Shown here one piece after another: positions 37,187 through 45,911 of a stretch of DNA of 64,000 nt. This DNA comes from AP-15 sp963777435 (GTDB lineage: Bacteria > Pseudomonadota > Alphaproteobacteria > ATCC43930 > CGMCC-115725), in NCBI GenBank assembly GCA_963777435.1, contig CAVZQT010000003.1:806001-870000 (forward strand), read 5' to 3'. Below the pieces are notes generated by a model that worked only from the letters and a program-made list of their open reading frames with translations, was not told where the DNA came from and did not search any database. Numbering within the stretch: position 1 is the first letter of the stretch; the number at the start of each line of letters is the position of its first letter. A program made the translations under genes and the position numbers.

Positions 37187-37822
37187 ATGGCCAAAGGCCT
37201 CTTGATCGCGGCATTTGATTTTTTGGGCGTCGCGCAAGACGAATTCAACGACTGGTACGACCTTGAGCATATTCCGGAGCGTCAACGCGTACCGGGTTTC
37301 CTGACCTTGCAGCGCTGGATCGGCGCCGAGGACGACCGCCATTCGGTGGCGATCTATGATCTCGAGAGCCTTTCGGTTCTGCAGAGCCCAGCATATCGGG
37401 CGATCGGCGGCGAAAATCTGTCGCCATGGTCAAAACGGGTCACGGCCAAATGCCGGCGCCTATTGCCGCGCTTCGAAGGCGAGCAGATCCTGCCCGGCGG
37501 CGCCACCGCACCGCAGGGTGCGGGTGGCTTACTGCTGGTGGCGATGACGCCGGCGCCGGCGCACGAGACCGAATTCAACGCCTGGTACGACACCGAGCAT
37601 GTGCCGGCGCTGGCCCGGGTGCCGGGTGTTTTGAGCGCGCGCCGGTTCCGTGCCGATGGCCATCCGAAATACGTAGCGCTGTATCACCTGACCTCGCCCG
37701 AGGTGGTGTCCGGCCCGGATTGGAAGCGGGCCAGCGAGTCGACGCCGATGCCCGCGCATATCCGCCCACAGATCACCGATCGCGCCCGCCTGATCTGCCG
37801 CCAATATCAACGGCGCGCTTAG
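37187..37822 (+). CDS. duplicated dimeric alpha/beta-barrel (EthD-like) protein
   Basis: 211 residues from ATG 37187 (AGAGGA 10 bases ahead). It holds two copies of one motif: EFNDWYDLEHIPERQRVPGF near residue 20 and EFNAWYDTEHVPALARVPGV near residue 131. Each is about 100 residues, so the protein is a fused tandem of ferredoxin-like stress/EthD-type modules that usually work as dimers. Function unknown. The pyrophosphatase gene ends 63 bp upstream. Confidence 0.8.
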   Translation: MAKGLLIAAFDFLGVAQDEFNDWYDLEHIPERQRVPGFLTLQRWIGAEDDRHSVAIYDLESLSVLQSPAYRAIGGENLSPWSKRVTAKCRRLLPRFEGEQILPGGATAPQGAGGLLLVAMTPAPAHETEFNAWYDTEHVPALARVPGVLSARRFRADGHPKYVALYHLTSPEVVSGPDWKRASESTPMPAHIRPQITDRARLICRQYQRRA

Positions 37823-37840
37823 GCTCGGATCGATCGCGGC

Positions 37841-39028
37841 TTAGTCGTACTCAGGGAGCGTGAGACGGTCGGCGAACATCCACCGCGCCATAAGGTCGCC
37901 GACGCCAGGGACATTCATCAGGCGGCTCAGGGCGTTGCGGACGCGGATTCCAAACCGGGTCTTGGGTGCAAACTGGCGAGCAAAGCCGACCGCCTGCTGT
38001 TGCCTGCGGTCGATGAATGGCTTGAGGCGGGCCTGATAGGCGGAAAAAGCGGTGCGAAAGTCACCATCGGCCCGCGTTAGTTCCCCAGCCAGAATGTAGG
38101 CGCTCGCCACCGCGAGGGATGAGCCTTGTCCCGCCAATAGCGATGGGCAAAACGCTGCGTCGCCGATCAACGCGATTCGGCCCCGATGCCACGTGTCCAA
38201 ATGGATTTGGCTGACCGTGTCGGAATAGAGATCGGCGGTCTGGTCGAGTGCCCGCATAATCTCGGGGCATTCCCAGCCGGCGGCGTCAAACGACCGGAAC
38301 AGAAGCCGCTTTTGGCCAGCGATGTCGTGATGATCGAGGTTCGGCTGCGGCTCGACCGCGATCACAAAAAAGAACACGGTCCGACCGTCGCGCAACGTAA
38401 AGCGGGCCACCTGCTTTCCCGGCTCGCAATAGGCGATATACGCGTCCGGGTTGCGGTGGGGATAGGCCTCGGCGGCAAACGAAGCAGCACAATAGCCGAG
38501 ATAGCTTGCGTTTCGCGTTTCCGAGCCAAATGTCAGCCGCCTTACCAGAGAGTGCAGGCCGTCAGCGCCAATGACGAGGTCGAAACGACGGGCGGAGCCG
38601 TGGTCGAACTCGACGCTGACGCCGGATTCATCCTCGCTCAGCGCCCGTATGCTGTCGCCGAAAACGGTCTCCACCCGGCCCTCGAGCGCGGCGTAGATTT
38701 TGGCCGCAAGATCCCCACGGGGAATGGTCAACAAACGGTGGTGGAGAACGCGGGCAAGCCGGTCCGTCCGAAAGCCGCCCGCCTGCCGACCCTTTTCATC
38801 GACGATTTTGAGCTCGCGCACCTGGTACCCGGCGCGCTTCAGATCCGGAAGCAGCTGCATTCGCTCGGCGACATCAAAGCCGACACCCCAAAAATCCATG
38901 AGGTAGCCGCTGGTGCGCAATGCCGAAGCACGCTCGACGAGGGTCGGGGTAAAGCCAAAGCGCGAAAGCCAATATGCCAGAGTGGGTCCCGCGATCCCAG
39001 CTCCCGAAATCAGGACTGTCGTGTTCAT
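37841..39028 (-). CDS. FAD-dependent monooxygenase (PHBH-fold aromatic hydroxylase type)
   Basis: 395 residues from the ATG at 39028; the very long upstream open frame to 39532 is shadow of the GST gene. The GxGxxG motif is SGAGIAGPTLAYWLSRFG; DG is in DLVIGADGLHSLVR; GD is in RIALIGDAAFCPSLLAGQGSSLAVA. These three define the class A flavoprotein monooxygenases. It likely hydroxylates an aromatic or polyketide-like substrate with NAD(P)H. It diverges from the GST gene. Confidence 0.92.
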   Translation of the reverse strand: MNTTVLISGAGIAGPTLAYWLSRFGFTPTLVERASALRTSGYLMDFWGVGFDVAERMQLLPDLKRAGYQVRELKIVDEKGRQAGGFRTDRLARVLHHRLLTIPRGDLAAKIYAALEGRVETVFGDSIRALSEDESGVSVEFDHGSARRFDLVIGADGLHSLVRRLTFGSETRNASYLGYCAASFAAEAYPHRNPDAYIAYCEPGKQVARFTLRDGRTVFFFVIAVEPQPNLDHHDIAGQKRLLFRSFDAAGWECPEIMRALDQTADLYSDTVSQIHLDTWHRGRIALIGDAAFCPSLLAGQGSSLAVASAYILAGELTRADGDFRTAFSAYQARLKPFIDRRQQQAVGFARQFAPKTRFGIRVRNALSRLMNVPGVGDLMARWMFADRLTLPEYD

Positions 39029-39105
39029 CGGCAGCGCTTGCGATCGACGCCGGCTCCTGCTTTCGTCCGAGCAAGCCATGGACCTGACCGGGAAGGAGGA
39101 GCGGC

Positions 39106-39828
39106 ATGCGGTATGAGTTCTATTATTGGAGCGGGATCCAAGGTCGCGGCGAATTTGTCCGGCTGGCGCTTGAGGAATGCGCCGCCGATTATGTCGATGT
39201 CGCCCGCCAGCCGGGCGGCGAGGCGGAAATGATGCGCCTGATGCAAAGCGACGCGGTTGCCCGACCCTCCTTCGCCCCTCCCTTTTTGAATGCCGGCGAA
39301 TTGCTGGCCGGACAGACCGCGAACATCCTCTTCTATCTCGGCGAGCATCACGGACTGGCGCCGCGCGATGAAGCCGGGCGGTTGTGGGCGCACCAACTGC
39401 AGCTGACGATCGCCGATTTTGTGGACGAAGCTCACGACACCCATCACCCGATCGCCAGCAGCCTTTACTACGAAGACCAACGCGAGGCGGCCCAGGCCCG
39501 CGCCGCCGATTTTCGCCGCGCGCGGATGCCAAAATATCTCGGCTATTTCGAAAACGTTTTGGCTCGCAATCCGTCGGGCGGCGGCCACCTGATTGGGACG
39601 GCGCTGACCTATCCCGATCTGTCGCTGTTTCAGATCGTGGCCGGGCTGCGCTATGCGTTTCCGCTGCGGATGGCAGCGCTCGAACCGCAATATCGGCGCG
39701 TTATGGCACTCTATGATCTGGTTGCGGCGCGCCCTCGCATCGCCGCCTATCTCGCCTCCGAGCGCCGCATCCCGTTCAATGAACACGGCATTTTTCGCCG
39801 CTATCCGGAGCTCGACGCAAAGGATTAG
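39106..39828 (+). CDS. glutathione S-transferase family protein
   Basis: 240 residues. The N-terminal thioredoxin-like domain (YEFYYWSGIQGRGEFVRLALEE) has the usual Tyr near residue 7 and Arg residues of sigma/alpha-like GSTs; FAPPFLNAGELLAGQTANIL supplies the cis-Pro and SNAIL-like segment (here GQTANIL). The helical C-terminal domain ends with ERRIPFNEHGIFR. GSH conjugation or isomerisation is possible. Its stop overlaps the potI stop by 4 bp (39825-39828), a tight convergent pair. Confidence 0.9.
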   Translation: MRYEFYYWSGIQGRGEFVRLALEECAADYVDVARQPGGEAEMMRLMQSDAVARPSFAPPFLNAGELLAGQTANILFYLGEHHGLAPRDEAGRLWAHQLQLTIADFVDEAHDTHHPIASSLYYEDQREAAQARAADFRRARMPKYLGYFENVLARNPSGGGHLIGTALTYPDLSLFQIVAGLRYAFPLRMAALEPQYRRVMALYDLVAARPRIAAYLASERRIPFNEHGIFRRYPELDAKD

Positions 39829-40634
39829 CGGCGCTCGGCCCGCGCCATCAGCCTGAACGCCGCGGCGACCAGGAAAAAGACTGCACCGAGGAACAATGTC
39901 GCGAGCGCGTTGACCTCCGGGCTGACGCCGAGCCGGACGCTTGAGAACACCGCCATCGGTAGGGTCGTCGCCGAGGGGCCGGTCACAAAGCTGGCGACGA
40001 CGAGATCGTCGAGCGACAGGGTAAACGCCACCAGCCAGCCAGAGATCAATGCCGGCCGGATGCCGGGCAAAGTAATCCGCGCGAGCACCGTCCACGGCCG
40101 GGCACCGAGATCAAGAGCCGCTTCTTCGAGCGCGCGATCAAAGCTCGCGAGTTGAGCGCGCACCAGCACCGCGACAAACGAGGCGCCAAACGTCGCATGC
40201 GCAATCGTAATGGTCATAACGCCACGGCTTGCCGGCCAGCCGATCAGCTCTTGGCTGGCGACAAAAAACAGCAATAGCGACAGGCCGAGGATGATTTCCG
40301 GCACGACGAGCGGCGCCAGCAACGCGAAGCCGAAGAGCGTCCGCCCCGGAAAGCGAGCGAACCGCGCCAGTGCAAATCCCCCGAGAGTGCCGAGCGTCAA
40401 TGCGAGGCTCGCCGCCATCGTGGCGACTTGCAAGCTTGTCGCGGCGGCATCACGGAATTGAGCGTCGGCAATCAGAGCGCCATACCACCGCGTCGAAAAC
40501 CCGGCCCACACCGTAACCAGCCGCGAGCTGTTGAACGAATAGATGATCAGCAGCACGATCGGGGCGTAGAGAAACGCGAACCCGAAAAAGAGTATTCCGA
40601 TGCGAAAAGCGGTAGCGCCCACGCGGCGGATCAT
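39825..40634 (-). CDS. potI: polyamine-type ABC transporter permease PotI-like
   Basis: 269 residues from the ATG at 40634, six TM helices. The cytoplasmic EAA loop is EEAALDLGARPWTVLARITLPGIRPALISG, which docks on the ATPase. YAPIVLLIIYSFNSSRLVTVW at TM1 is typical of PotI/PotC. ATGA overlap with potH (40631-40634). Last gene of the potF-G-H-I operon; imports putrescine, spermidine or a related amine. Confidence 0.9.
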   Translation of the reverse strand: MIRRVGATAFRIGILFFGFAFLYAPIVLLIIYSFNSSRLVTVWAGFSTRWYGALIADAQFRDAAATSLQVATMAASLALTLGTLGGFALARFARFPGRTLFGFALLAPLVVPEIILGLSLLLFFVASQELIGWPASRGVMTITIAHATFGASFVAVLVRAQLASFDRALEEAALDLGARPWTVLARITLPGIRPALISGWLVAFTLSLDDLVVASFVTGPSATTLPMAVFSSVRLGVSPEVNALATLFLGAVFFLVAAAFRLMARAERR

Positions 40635-41518
40635 GCGGCCGGCTCGGGATCCAGCAACCGCTGGCCAAATACCGTTGGCATTGCCAGCACCGCAATTAGC
40701 GCTACGGTGACAGCGGCTGCGACCGGCCAATCGTGATTTTCAAAGAACTCGTCCCACAAGACCTTGCCGATCATCAGGGTGTTGGGGCCACCCAACAGGT
40801 CAGGGATGACGAACTCGCCGACCGCCGGCACGAAGACGAGAAAACAGCCGGCGGCCACGCCCGGAAGAGATAACGGCAGGATCACGCCGAGAAACTGACG
40901 CCAGGGCCGGGCGCCGAGATCGGCTGCCGCTTCGATCAGGCTCTGATCGAGCGCCGACAGGCTACCGTAAATCGGTAGGATCATGAACGGCAGGTAGGAA
41001 TAGACGAGGCCAAGCTCGACCGAAAAGGCGTTGTTGAGCAAAGGCAAGGGCGTCTGGCTCAGGCCGGTCGCGAGCAATACCCGGTTCAGCAACCCGGTCG
41101 GCTGCAAGATCGCGATCCACGCATAAACGCGGATCAGAAAGCTGGTCCAAAACGGCAAGACCACCAGGAACAGCAGTAACTGACGCCATGCCGCGGGCGC
41201 ACGCGCGATCGCGAGCGCAATCGGATAGCCGAAGAGGAGGCACAACACCGTTGCCGCCGCTGCGTAGGCGAGTGAGCCCAAATAGGCGCGTAGATAGAGG
41301 TCGTCGCGCGCCAGCAGCAAGAAATTTGCCAGGGTGGCGTGGAGTTCGACGCTGCCGTTGCGGTGGCCGAGCATCGCCGTGTAAGGCGGGATGCCGATCG
41401 CGCTGTGGGCCAGGCTGATCTTCACCACGATCAGCAGCGGGACCAGGAAAAATAGGGCCAGCCAGAGAAACGGGAGGCCAATCAACGCCAGCCGGCCGAA
41501 CCGGCCGAGCCCGATCAT
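40631..41518 (-). CDS. potH: polyamine-type ABC transporter permease PotH-like
   Basis: 295 residues, six TM helices. PFLWLALFFLVPLLIVVKISL opens TM1 as in PotH/PotB. The EAA loop IEAAADLGARPWRQFLGVILPLSLPG contacts the ATPase. Its ATG lies inside a 17-bp unit repeated three times at the potG/potH junction (41515-41565), which separates it from the potG stop by 30 bp. Pairs with PotI. Confidence 0.92.
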   Translation of the reverse strand: MIGLGRFGRLALIGLPFLWLALFFLVPLLIVVKISLAHSAIGIPPYTAMLGHRNGSVELHATLANFLLLARDDLYLRAYLGSLAYAAAATVLCLLFGYPIALAIARAPAAWRQLLLFLVVLPFWTSFLIRVYAWIAILQPTGLLNRVLLATGLSQTPLPLLNNAFSVELGLVYSYLPFMILPIYGSLSALDQSLIEAAADLGARPWRQFLGVILPLSLPGVAAGCFLVFVPAVGEFVIPDLLGGPNTLMIGKVLWDEFFENHDWPVAAAVTVALIAVLAMPTVFGQRLLDPEPAA

Positions 41519-41565
41519 CGGCGGAGCACGATCATTGGCGGAGCACCGTCATTGGCGGAGCACGA
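41515..41565. repeat. three tandem 17-bp repeats at the potG/potH junction
   Basis: Units 41515-41531, 41532-41548 and 41549-41565 each read TCAT(C/T)GGCGGAGCAC plus two bases. On the coding (minus) strand each carries CTCCGCC(A/G)ATGA, in which ATGA can be both start and stop. The unit nearest potG provides its last codons and TGA; the unit nearest potH provides its ATG. Two slippage duplications of an original ATGA overlap would produce this. Confidence 0.85.
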
Positions 41566-42613
41566 CCATATCCGCCGGCGCCCAGGTGACCCATACGGTG
41601 GACCCGCGGGCCATATTCAGGGTAGCGCTCGGCAATTGCGCAGTAAGCGTGAGGCCGGCCGCGGTCGAGAGCCGCACTGTCGACATCGGGCCCTGATATT
41701 CAACAGCGACGACCGTCGCCATCACAGAAAATCCGAAGGGCCGGTTGTGCGACAACACCAACTTTTCGGGACGCACGGCGACCGAGATCGCTGCACCCTC
41801 CGGCACATCTTCACAACCGGTGAGCGGGATCGGCTGGTCCACACCGGCTAAGCGCATAATCCGGCGATCGCAGGCGATCGCCACGCTTCCCTCGAACAAA
41901 TTCACCTCGCCGACAAAGCCGGCGACAAACCGGGAGTTCGGGCATTCGTAAATTTTCGCCGGCGTGCCGATTTGGGCAAGCCGCCCGCCATTCATTACCG
42001 CGATCCGCGAGGCCATCCCCAGCGCCTCTTCCTGATCATGCGTAACGACCACAAATGTCGTCCCGACCCGCTGCTGTATGCCGATCAGTTCACGCCTTGT
42101 CTGTTCGCGCAGTTTTCGGTCGAGTGCCGCCAGCGGTTCATCGAGCAGCAAAAGCTTCGGCATCTTGGCGAGCGCGCGCGCCAATGCCACGCGCTGCCGC
42201 TGCCCGCCCGATAATTGATATGGCCGGCGTCGCGCGTAATCCGACATCTGGACGAGCGCCAGCATTTCCGCGACGCGGGCGGCGCGGCGGCTGCGTTCCA
42301 TGCGCTCCTGATGCAGCCCGAATGCGATGTTGGCGGCGACATCCATGTGCGGGAACAGAGCGTAGGACTGGAACATCATGTTGACCGGGCGCTGATAGGG
42401 TGGCAACTCGGTGACATCGAGGCCGTCGACAACGATCCGCCCGCTATCGGGGGTCTCGAAGCCGCCAATCATCCGCAACAGGGTCGTCTTGCCGCAACCC
42501 GAGGGGCCGAGCAGCACGAAAAGCTCGCCCCGCTCGATGTGCAACGTCACGTCGTCAACCGCGGTCGTCCCGCCGAAATGCTTGCTGACCCCAGCAATTT
42601 CGAGCAGACCCAC
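41549..42613 (-). CDS. potG: polyamine-type ABC transporter ATPase PotG/PotA-like
   Basis: 354 residues. Walker A GPSGCGKTT, Q-loop MMFQSYALFPH, signature LSGGQRQRVALARAL, Walker B LLLLDEPLAALD and H-loop VTHDQEEAL are all present. The C-terminal TOBE regulatory domain has AAISVAVRPEKLVLS. It powers import by PotHI. The last four residues (VLRQ) and stop lie in the 17-bp repeat. Upstream, potF ends and potG begins with a 24-bp gap in a potF-potG order. Confidence 0.95.
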   Translation of the reverse strand: MGLLEIAGVSKHFGGTTAVDDVTLHIERGELFVLLGPSGCGKTTLLRMIGGFETPDSGRIVVDGLDVTELPPYQRPVNMMFQSYALFPHMDVAANIAFGLHQERMERSRRAARVAEMLALVQMSDYARRRPYQLSGGQRQRVALARALAKMPKLLLLDEPLAALDRKLREQTRRELIGIQQRVGTTFVVVTHDQEEALGMASRIAVMNGGRLAQIGTPAKIYECPNSRFVAGFVGEVNLFEGSVAIACDRRIMRLAGVDQPIPLTGCEDVPEGAAISVAVRPEKLVLSHNRPFGFSVMATVVAVEYQGPMSTVRLSTAAGLTLTAQLPSATLNMARGSTVWVTWAPADMVVLRQ

Positions 42614-42637
42614 TGCCGCAACGCCAACGGGCGCTGG

Positions 42638-43741
42638 TTACTCGCCGGACTTCAGCCGAGTCCAGGCGCGGGTACGCGCCCGCTCGTAATCGGGGGGCGC
42701 CGGCAGATCGACAAAAAAGCGGCGGCGGATATCGGCCGGGGGATAGACCGCGGGGTCATCACGGATCGCCGGTTTGACCAAAGCGGTCCCCGGAATATTC
42801 GGATTGGGATAACTCACCGCGTCGGAAATGTCGGCGATCACTGCCGGCCGCAGCAGATAGTCGATAAAGCGCAACGCATTCTGCGGATGGGGCGCGTCCG
42901 CGGGGATGCCGAGCATGTCGACCGACATCTGTGCTCCCTCCTTCGGCACGCGAAACGCGATCTCGACGCCGTTATGCGCCTCTCGGGCGCGGTTGCGCGC
43001 GATGACGACATCGCCCGAATAGCCGACTGCTAGGCACAGATCGCCGTTCGCGAGCCCATTGATGTACTCGGAAGAGTGGAACTTGCGGATGTAGGGCCGG
43101 ATTTTTGCAAGCGCGGCGATTGCCCTGTTGACATCGCCGAGGTCGCGGCTCTTCGGGTCGAGCCCGAGATAGGCGAGCATTGCCGGTACGATCTCTTGCG
43201 GCGTGTCGAGCAAGGAAATTCCGCAATCCGCGAGCTTCTTGGCGTTTACGGGATCGAAAACCAACGCCCAGCTATCCGTCGGCGCGCTATCGCCAAGGGC
43301 AGCCTTGATCTTTGCCTTGTTGTAACCAATACCGGTGACGCTCCAGAGATACGGCGCGCCGTGGGCGTTGCCGGGATCGGCGGGGGCTACGAGATCGAGA
43401 ATTTTCGGGTCGAGATTTCTCCAGCCGTCGAGCTTGCTCTTATCGAGCCGCGTGTAAACGTTGGCGGCAATCTGCCGTGCCATGTACGGGCTCGCCGACG
43501 GCACCACGATATCGTAGCCCGATCGCCCGGCGAACAACTTCGCCTCCAGCACCTCGTTCGAATCATAGACGTCATAGGTGACCTTGATCCCGGTCTGGCG
43601 CTCGAAATTGGGGATCGTGTCGGGTGCGATGTAATCCGACCAGTTGTAGACATGCAGGACCGGTTCTTCGGCCGCGGCGCCGCGAGCGATCAGCATCACG
43701 GCGAGCAATATCGATCCGAATGCTACAGACAGGATCTTCAT
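42638..43741 (-). CDS. potF: polyamine-type ABC transporter substrate-binding protein PotF-like
   Basis: 367 residues from the ATG at 43741 (an ATG 4 codons upstream is also possible). The signal peptide ends LIARGAAA. The mature start EEPVLHVYNWSDYIAPDTI is the PotF/PotD hallmark; SNEVLEAKLFAGRSGYDIVVPS, LWSVTGIGYN and DLCLAVGYSGD are conserved. Periplasmic amine-binding protein, the first gene of the potFGHI operon. Specificity (putrescine, spermidine or other) is not determined. Confidence 0.92.
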   Translation of the reverse strand: MKILSVAFGSILLAVMLIARGAAAEEPVLHVYNWSDYIAPDTIPNFERQTGIKVTYDVYDSNEVLEAKLFAGRSGYDIVVPSASPYMARQIAANVYTRLDKSKLDGWRNLDPKILDLVAPADPGNAHGAPYLWSVTGIGYNKAKIKAALGDSAPTDSWALVFDPVNAKKLADCGISLLDTPQEIVPAMLAYLGLDPKSRDLGDVNRAIAALAKIRPYIRKFHSSEYINGLANGDLCLAVGYSGDVVIARNRAREAHNGVEIAFRVPKEGAQMSVDMLGIPADAPHPQNALRFIDYLLRPAVIADISDAVSYPNPNIPGTALVKPAIRDDPAVYPPADIRRRFFVDLPAPPDYERARTRAWTRLKSGE

Positions 43742-43853
43742 AACTGGGGCCATACATCAGCCGGGCCGGCGATTGTCAACGCCGGCTGATGCGAGACGCG
43801 GCGCGGATCGGATGTTACGATCTGCGCATTCGCAAATTTTAGGGCACAGCAAG

Positions 43854-44453
43854 GTGACGCTCTTTCATTTGGTGCGGCACGGCGAACATGCGTTGCAGAA
43901 CAGGATGATCGCCGGGCGGACAACCGGCATAGGCCTCTCGCCGAAGGGCCGCGCCGAGGCCGCCGCCGTTGCCGAGCGTCTGATCGTCGAAAAGGTGGGC
44001 GCCCTCTATGCAAGCCCGCTCGACCGCGCTCGCGAAACCGCATCAATCCTTGCCAGCCGTCTCGATCTGCCAGTTGCTATCCGCGACGATTTGATCGAGC
44101 TCGACTTTGGCGAGTGGACCGGCTTGACCTTCGAGCAGGTCAGGACGGACGAACGCTGGTTGCCCTGGCAATCATGCCGCAGCATCGCCTCGATACCGGG
44201 TGGCGAAAGCTGGCGCCAAGTGCAAGACCGCGCCGTCCGCGCCTTGTTCGATATCAGGCGCAGCCATCCGAATGAAACGGTCGTTCTCGTCAGCCATGGC
44301 GACGTGATCCGGGCGGCGCTGCTGTTCGCCCTCGGCATGCCGCTCGATTTTTATAACCGAATCGAGGTCGCCACCGGATCGATCAGCACGGTCCGCATCG
44401 ATGACAAGGGAGTCCGGGTTCCAGCACTGAACGAACGGCCCCGGGTGGTTTAG
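43854..44453 (+). CDS. histidine phosphatase family protein
   Basis: 199 residues from GTG 43854, chosen because the family core VTLFHLVRHGEH begins there and AGGG lies 9 bases ahead; an in-frame ATG at 43773 would add an unlike leader. RHG carries the phosphohistidine; LDFGEWTGL, Glu in this segment, and VSHGDV supply the other catalytic residues. Relatives dephosphorylate sugars, cofactors or alpha-ribazole phosphate. It diverges from potF. Confidence 0.88.
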   Translation: MTLFHLVRHGEHALQNRMIAGRTTGIGLSPKGRAEAAAVAERLIVEKVGALYASPLDRARETASILASRLDLPVAIRDDLIELDFGEWTGLTFEQVRTDERWLPWQSCRSIASIPGGESWRQVQDRAVRALFDIRRSHPNETVVLVSHGDVIRAALLFALGMPLDFYNRIEVATGSISTVRIDDKGVRVPALNERPRVV

Positions 44454-44461
44454 CCTTTAGC

Positions 44462-45719
44462 TCAGCGTAACCGCAGGGCGGCAAGCGCGGCATCGGCGGC
44501 GGCGAGGCCGCTGATGTAAGCGCCGTGCGCGGTTGAGAAGAAATACGGCGACGTCGCCTCGCCGGCGAAAAATAATCGGTCGTCGGCCGGGGCGGCCAAA
44601 ACCGCCCGGTCATCGGCGTGGCCCGGCAAGGCGTAGGAATAGGAGCCGCGCGACCACGGGTCCTGCAGCCAAGCCGTGGCGGCGAGCGGTGAGATATGCT
44701 TGCGGATATCGCCGCCGAGGATGTTGGCGAGTTCGTCGGCGGCAAAGGCGAACATCGCCGCCTCGCCCTCGCGCTCCATGGCGGCGGCGAAACGGCCACC
44801 AAAGAACGTGTAAATCACCGGCCGCCCAAACGGGCGCAGCTGATAGTTCATGGTTTCGCGCCGCGTCGTCGAGCCGACGAGAAACCCGTCTGGGTCAATG
44901 TCGGGTATCGGCTTCATCGAGGGCGATAAACAATTTGTTATCGACCCCGAGGGGCAATCCGGCCGCCGCCGCGACTTTGCCGGGGAGCGGCGGATCAAAA
45001 CGAAGAATTTCAGCCGCGATGATCGAGGTCGGCACGGTTACAATGACGCGCTCGGCAGCGACGACACCCCGTGCGGTTTCAATCCGTATCTTGCGCCCGT
45101 GATGCTCGATCCGCGACACCGGCGTTTCCAACACCAGCGGCAATCCCTCGGCTAGCTTTTCGAACAGCCGGCCATAGCCCTCGCCCAAACGCCAATTTAC
45201 GTTGGTGCTATTCTCGTCGTAGCGGACATAGTCCTTGACCGAGACGCGGTCGAGTTCGGCGCCATTGCCCCACGTGCTGGTGGCGTCGAGCAGCTGGTTC
45301 CAGCGGCCGCCCGGTTCGAGCGTGCTCGCCAGCGAGCGGTCAGTGGGTTCAGCCGCAGCTTTGCGCCGCGCCCGGCCTTGCGCTTCGCGAGTTGCCAGCC
45401 AATCAGCCTCAGCTTCTCGGGTTTCGCCGCTGCGCGACAGCCGGGTCGTCCATTCCGGCGGCCGGCGATGTACTGAGAACCCGAGGCGTTGGGCGATCGG
45501 CGACAACGGGTTGCGGTCGGCCGAATGCAACCACTCGGCGCCACGGTCGAGCGGGAAGCCGGCCGGTTCGATCGTGTTGACCCGTCCCCCAACGCGGCTC
45601 CGCGCCTCCAATGCCAAAACCGTGACGCCGCCAGCTTCGACAATACGGCGCGCCGCACCGATCCCAGCGGCACCCGCGCCGACCACAGCGATATCGACCT
45701 CCGACGGAAAGCCGGTCAT
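44462..45719 (-). CDS. flavin monoamine oxidase family protein, frameshifted
   Basis: FAD amine oxidase of about 418 residues. The first frame from the ATG at 45719 has VDIAVVGAGAAGIGAAR (ADP-binding), ARSRVGGRVNT and LDRGAEWLH, and runs to FIALDEADT near 44920. The rest resumes one frame later as IPDIDPDGFLVGSTTRRETM and ends with LFFAGEATSPYFFSTAHGAYISGL, the conserved C-terminal FAD motif. One extra base near 44917-44925 accounts for it. It oxidises a primary or polyamine to aldehyde, H2O2 and ammonia. Two genes from the polyamine importer, so polyamine breakdown is a reasonable guess. Confidence 0.85.
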
Positions 45720-45911
45720 TTCTGTTCTCGCCGTATGGCAAAAGCTCGCTTGATGCTCGCCAGCGGCGGGTTTCGACACTCACCCAAAAGCTTCAGTGGC
45801 GGCAAGATCCGCACCTCGATTGTTATACCGCGGCGACGCTACACCATTTTGGAGCCGGCGATTGGCGAAGTCTGCGCAGAAAATGGGCGCGCGCCAAAAG
45901 CATCGTGGCGG

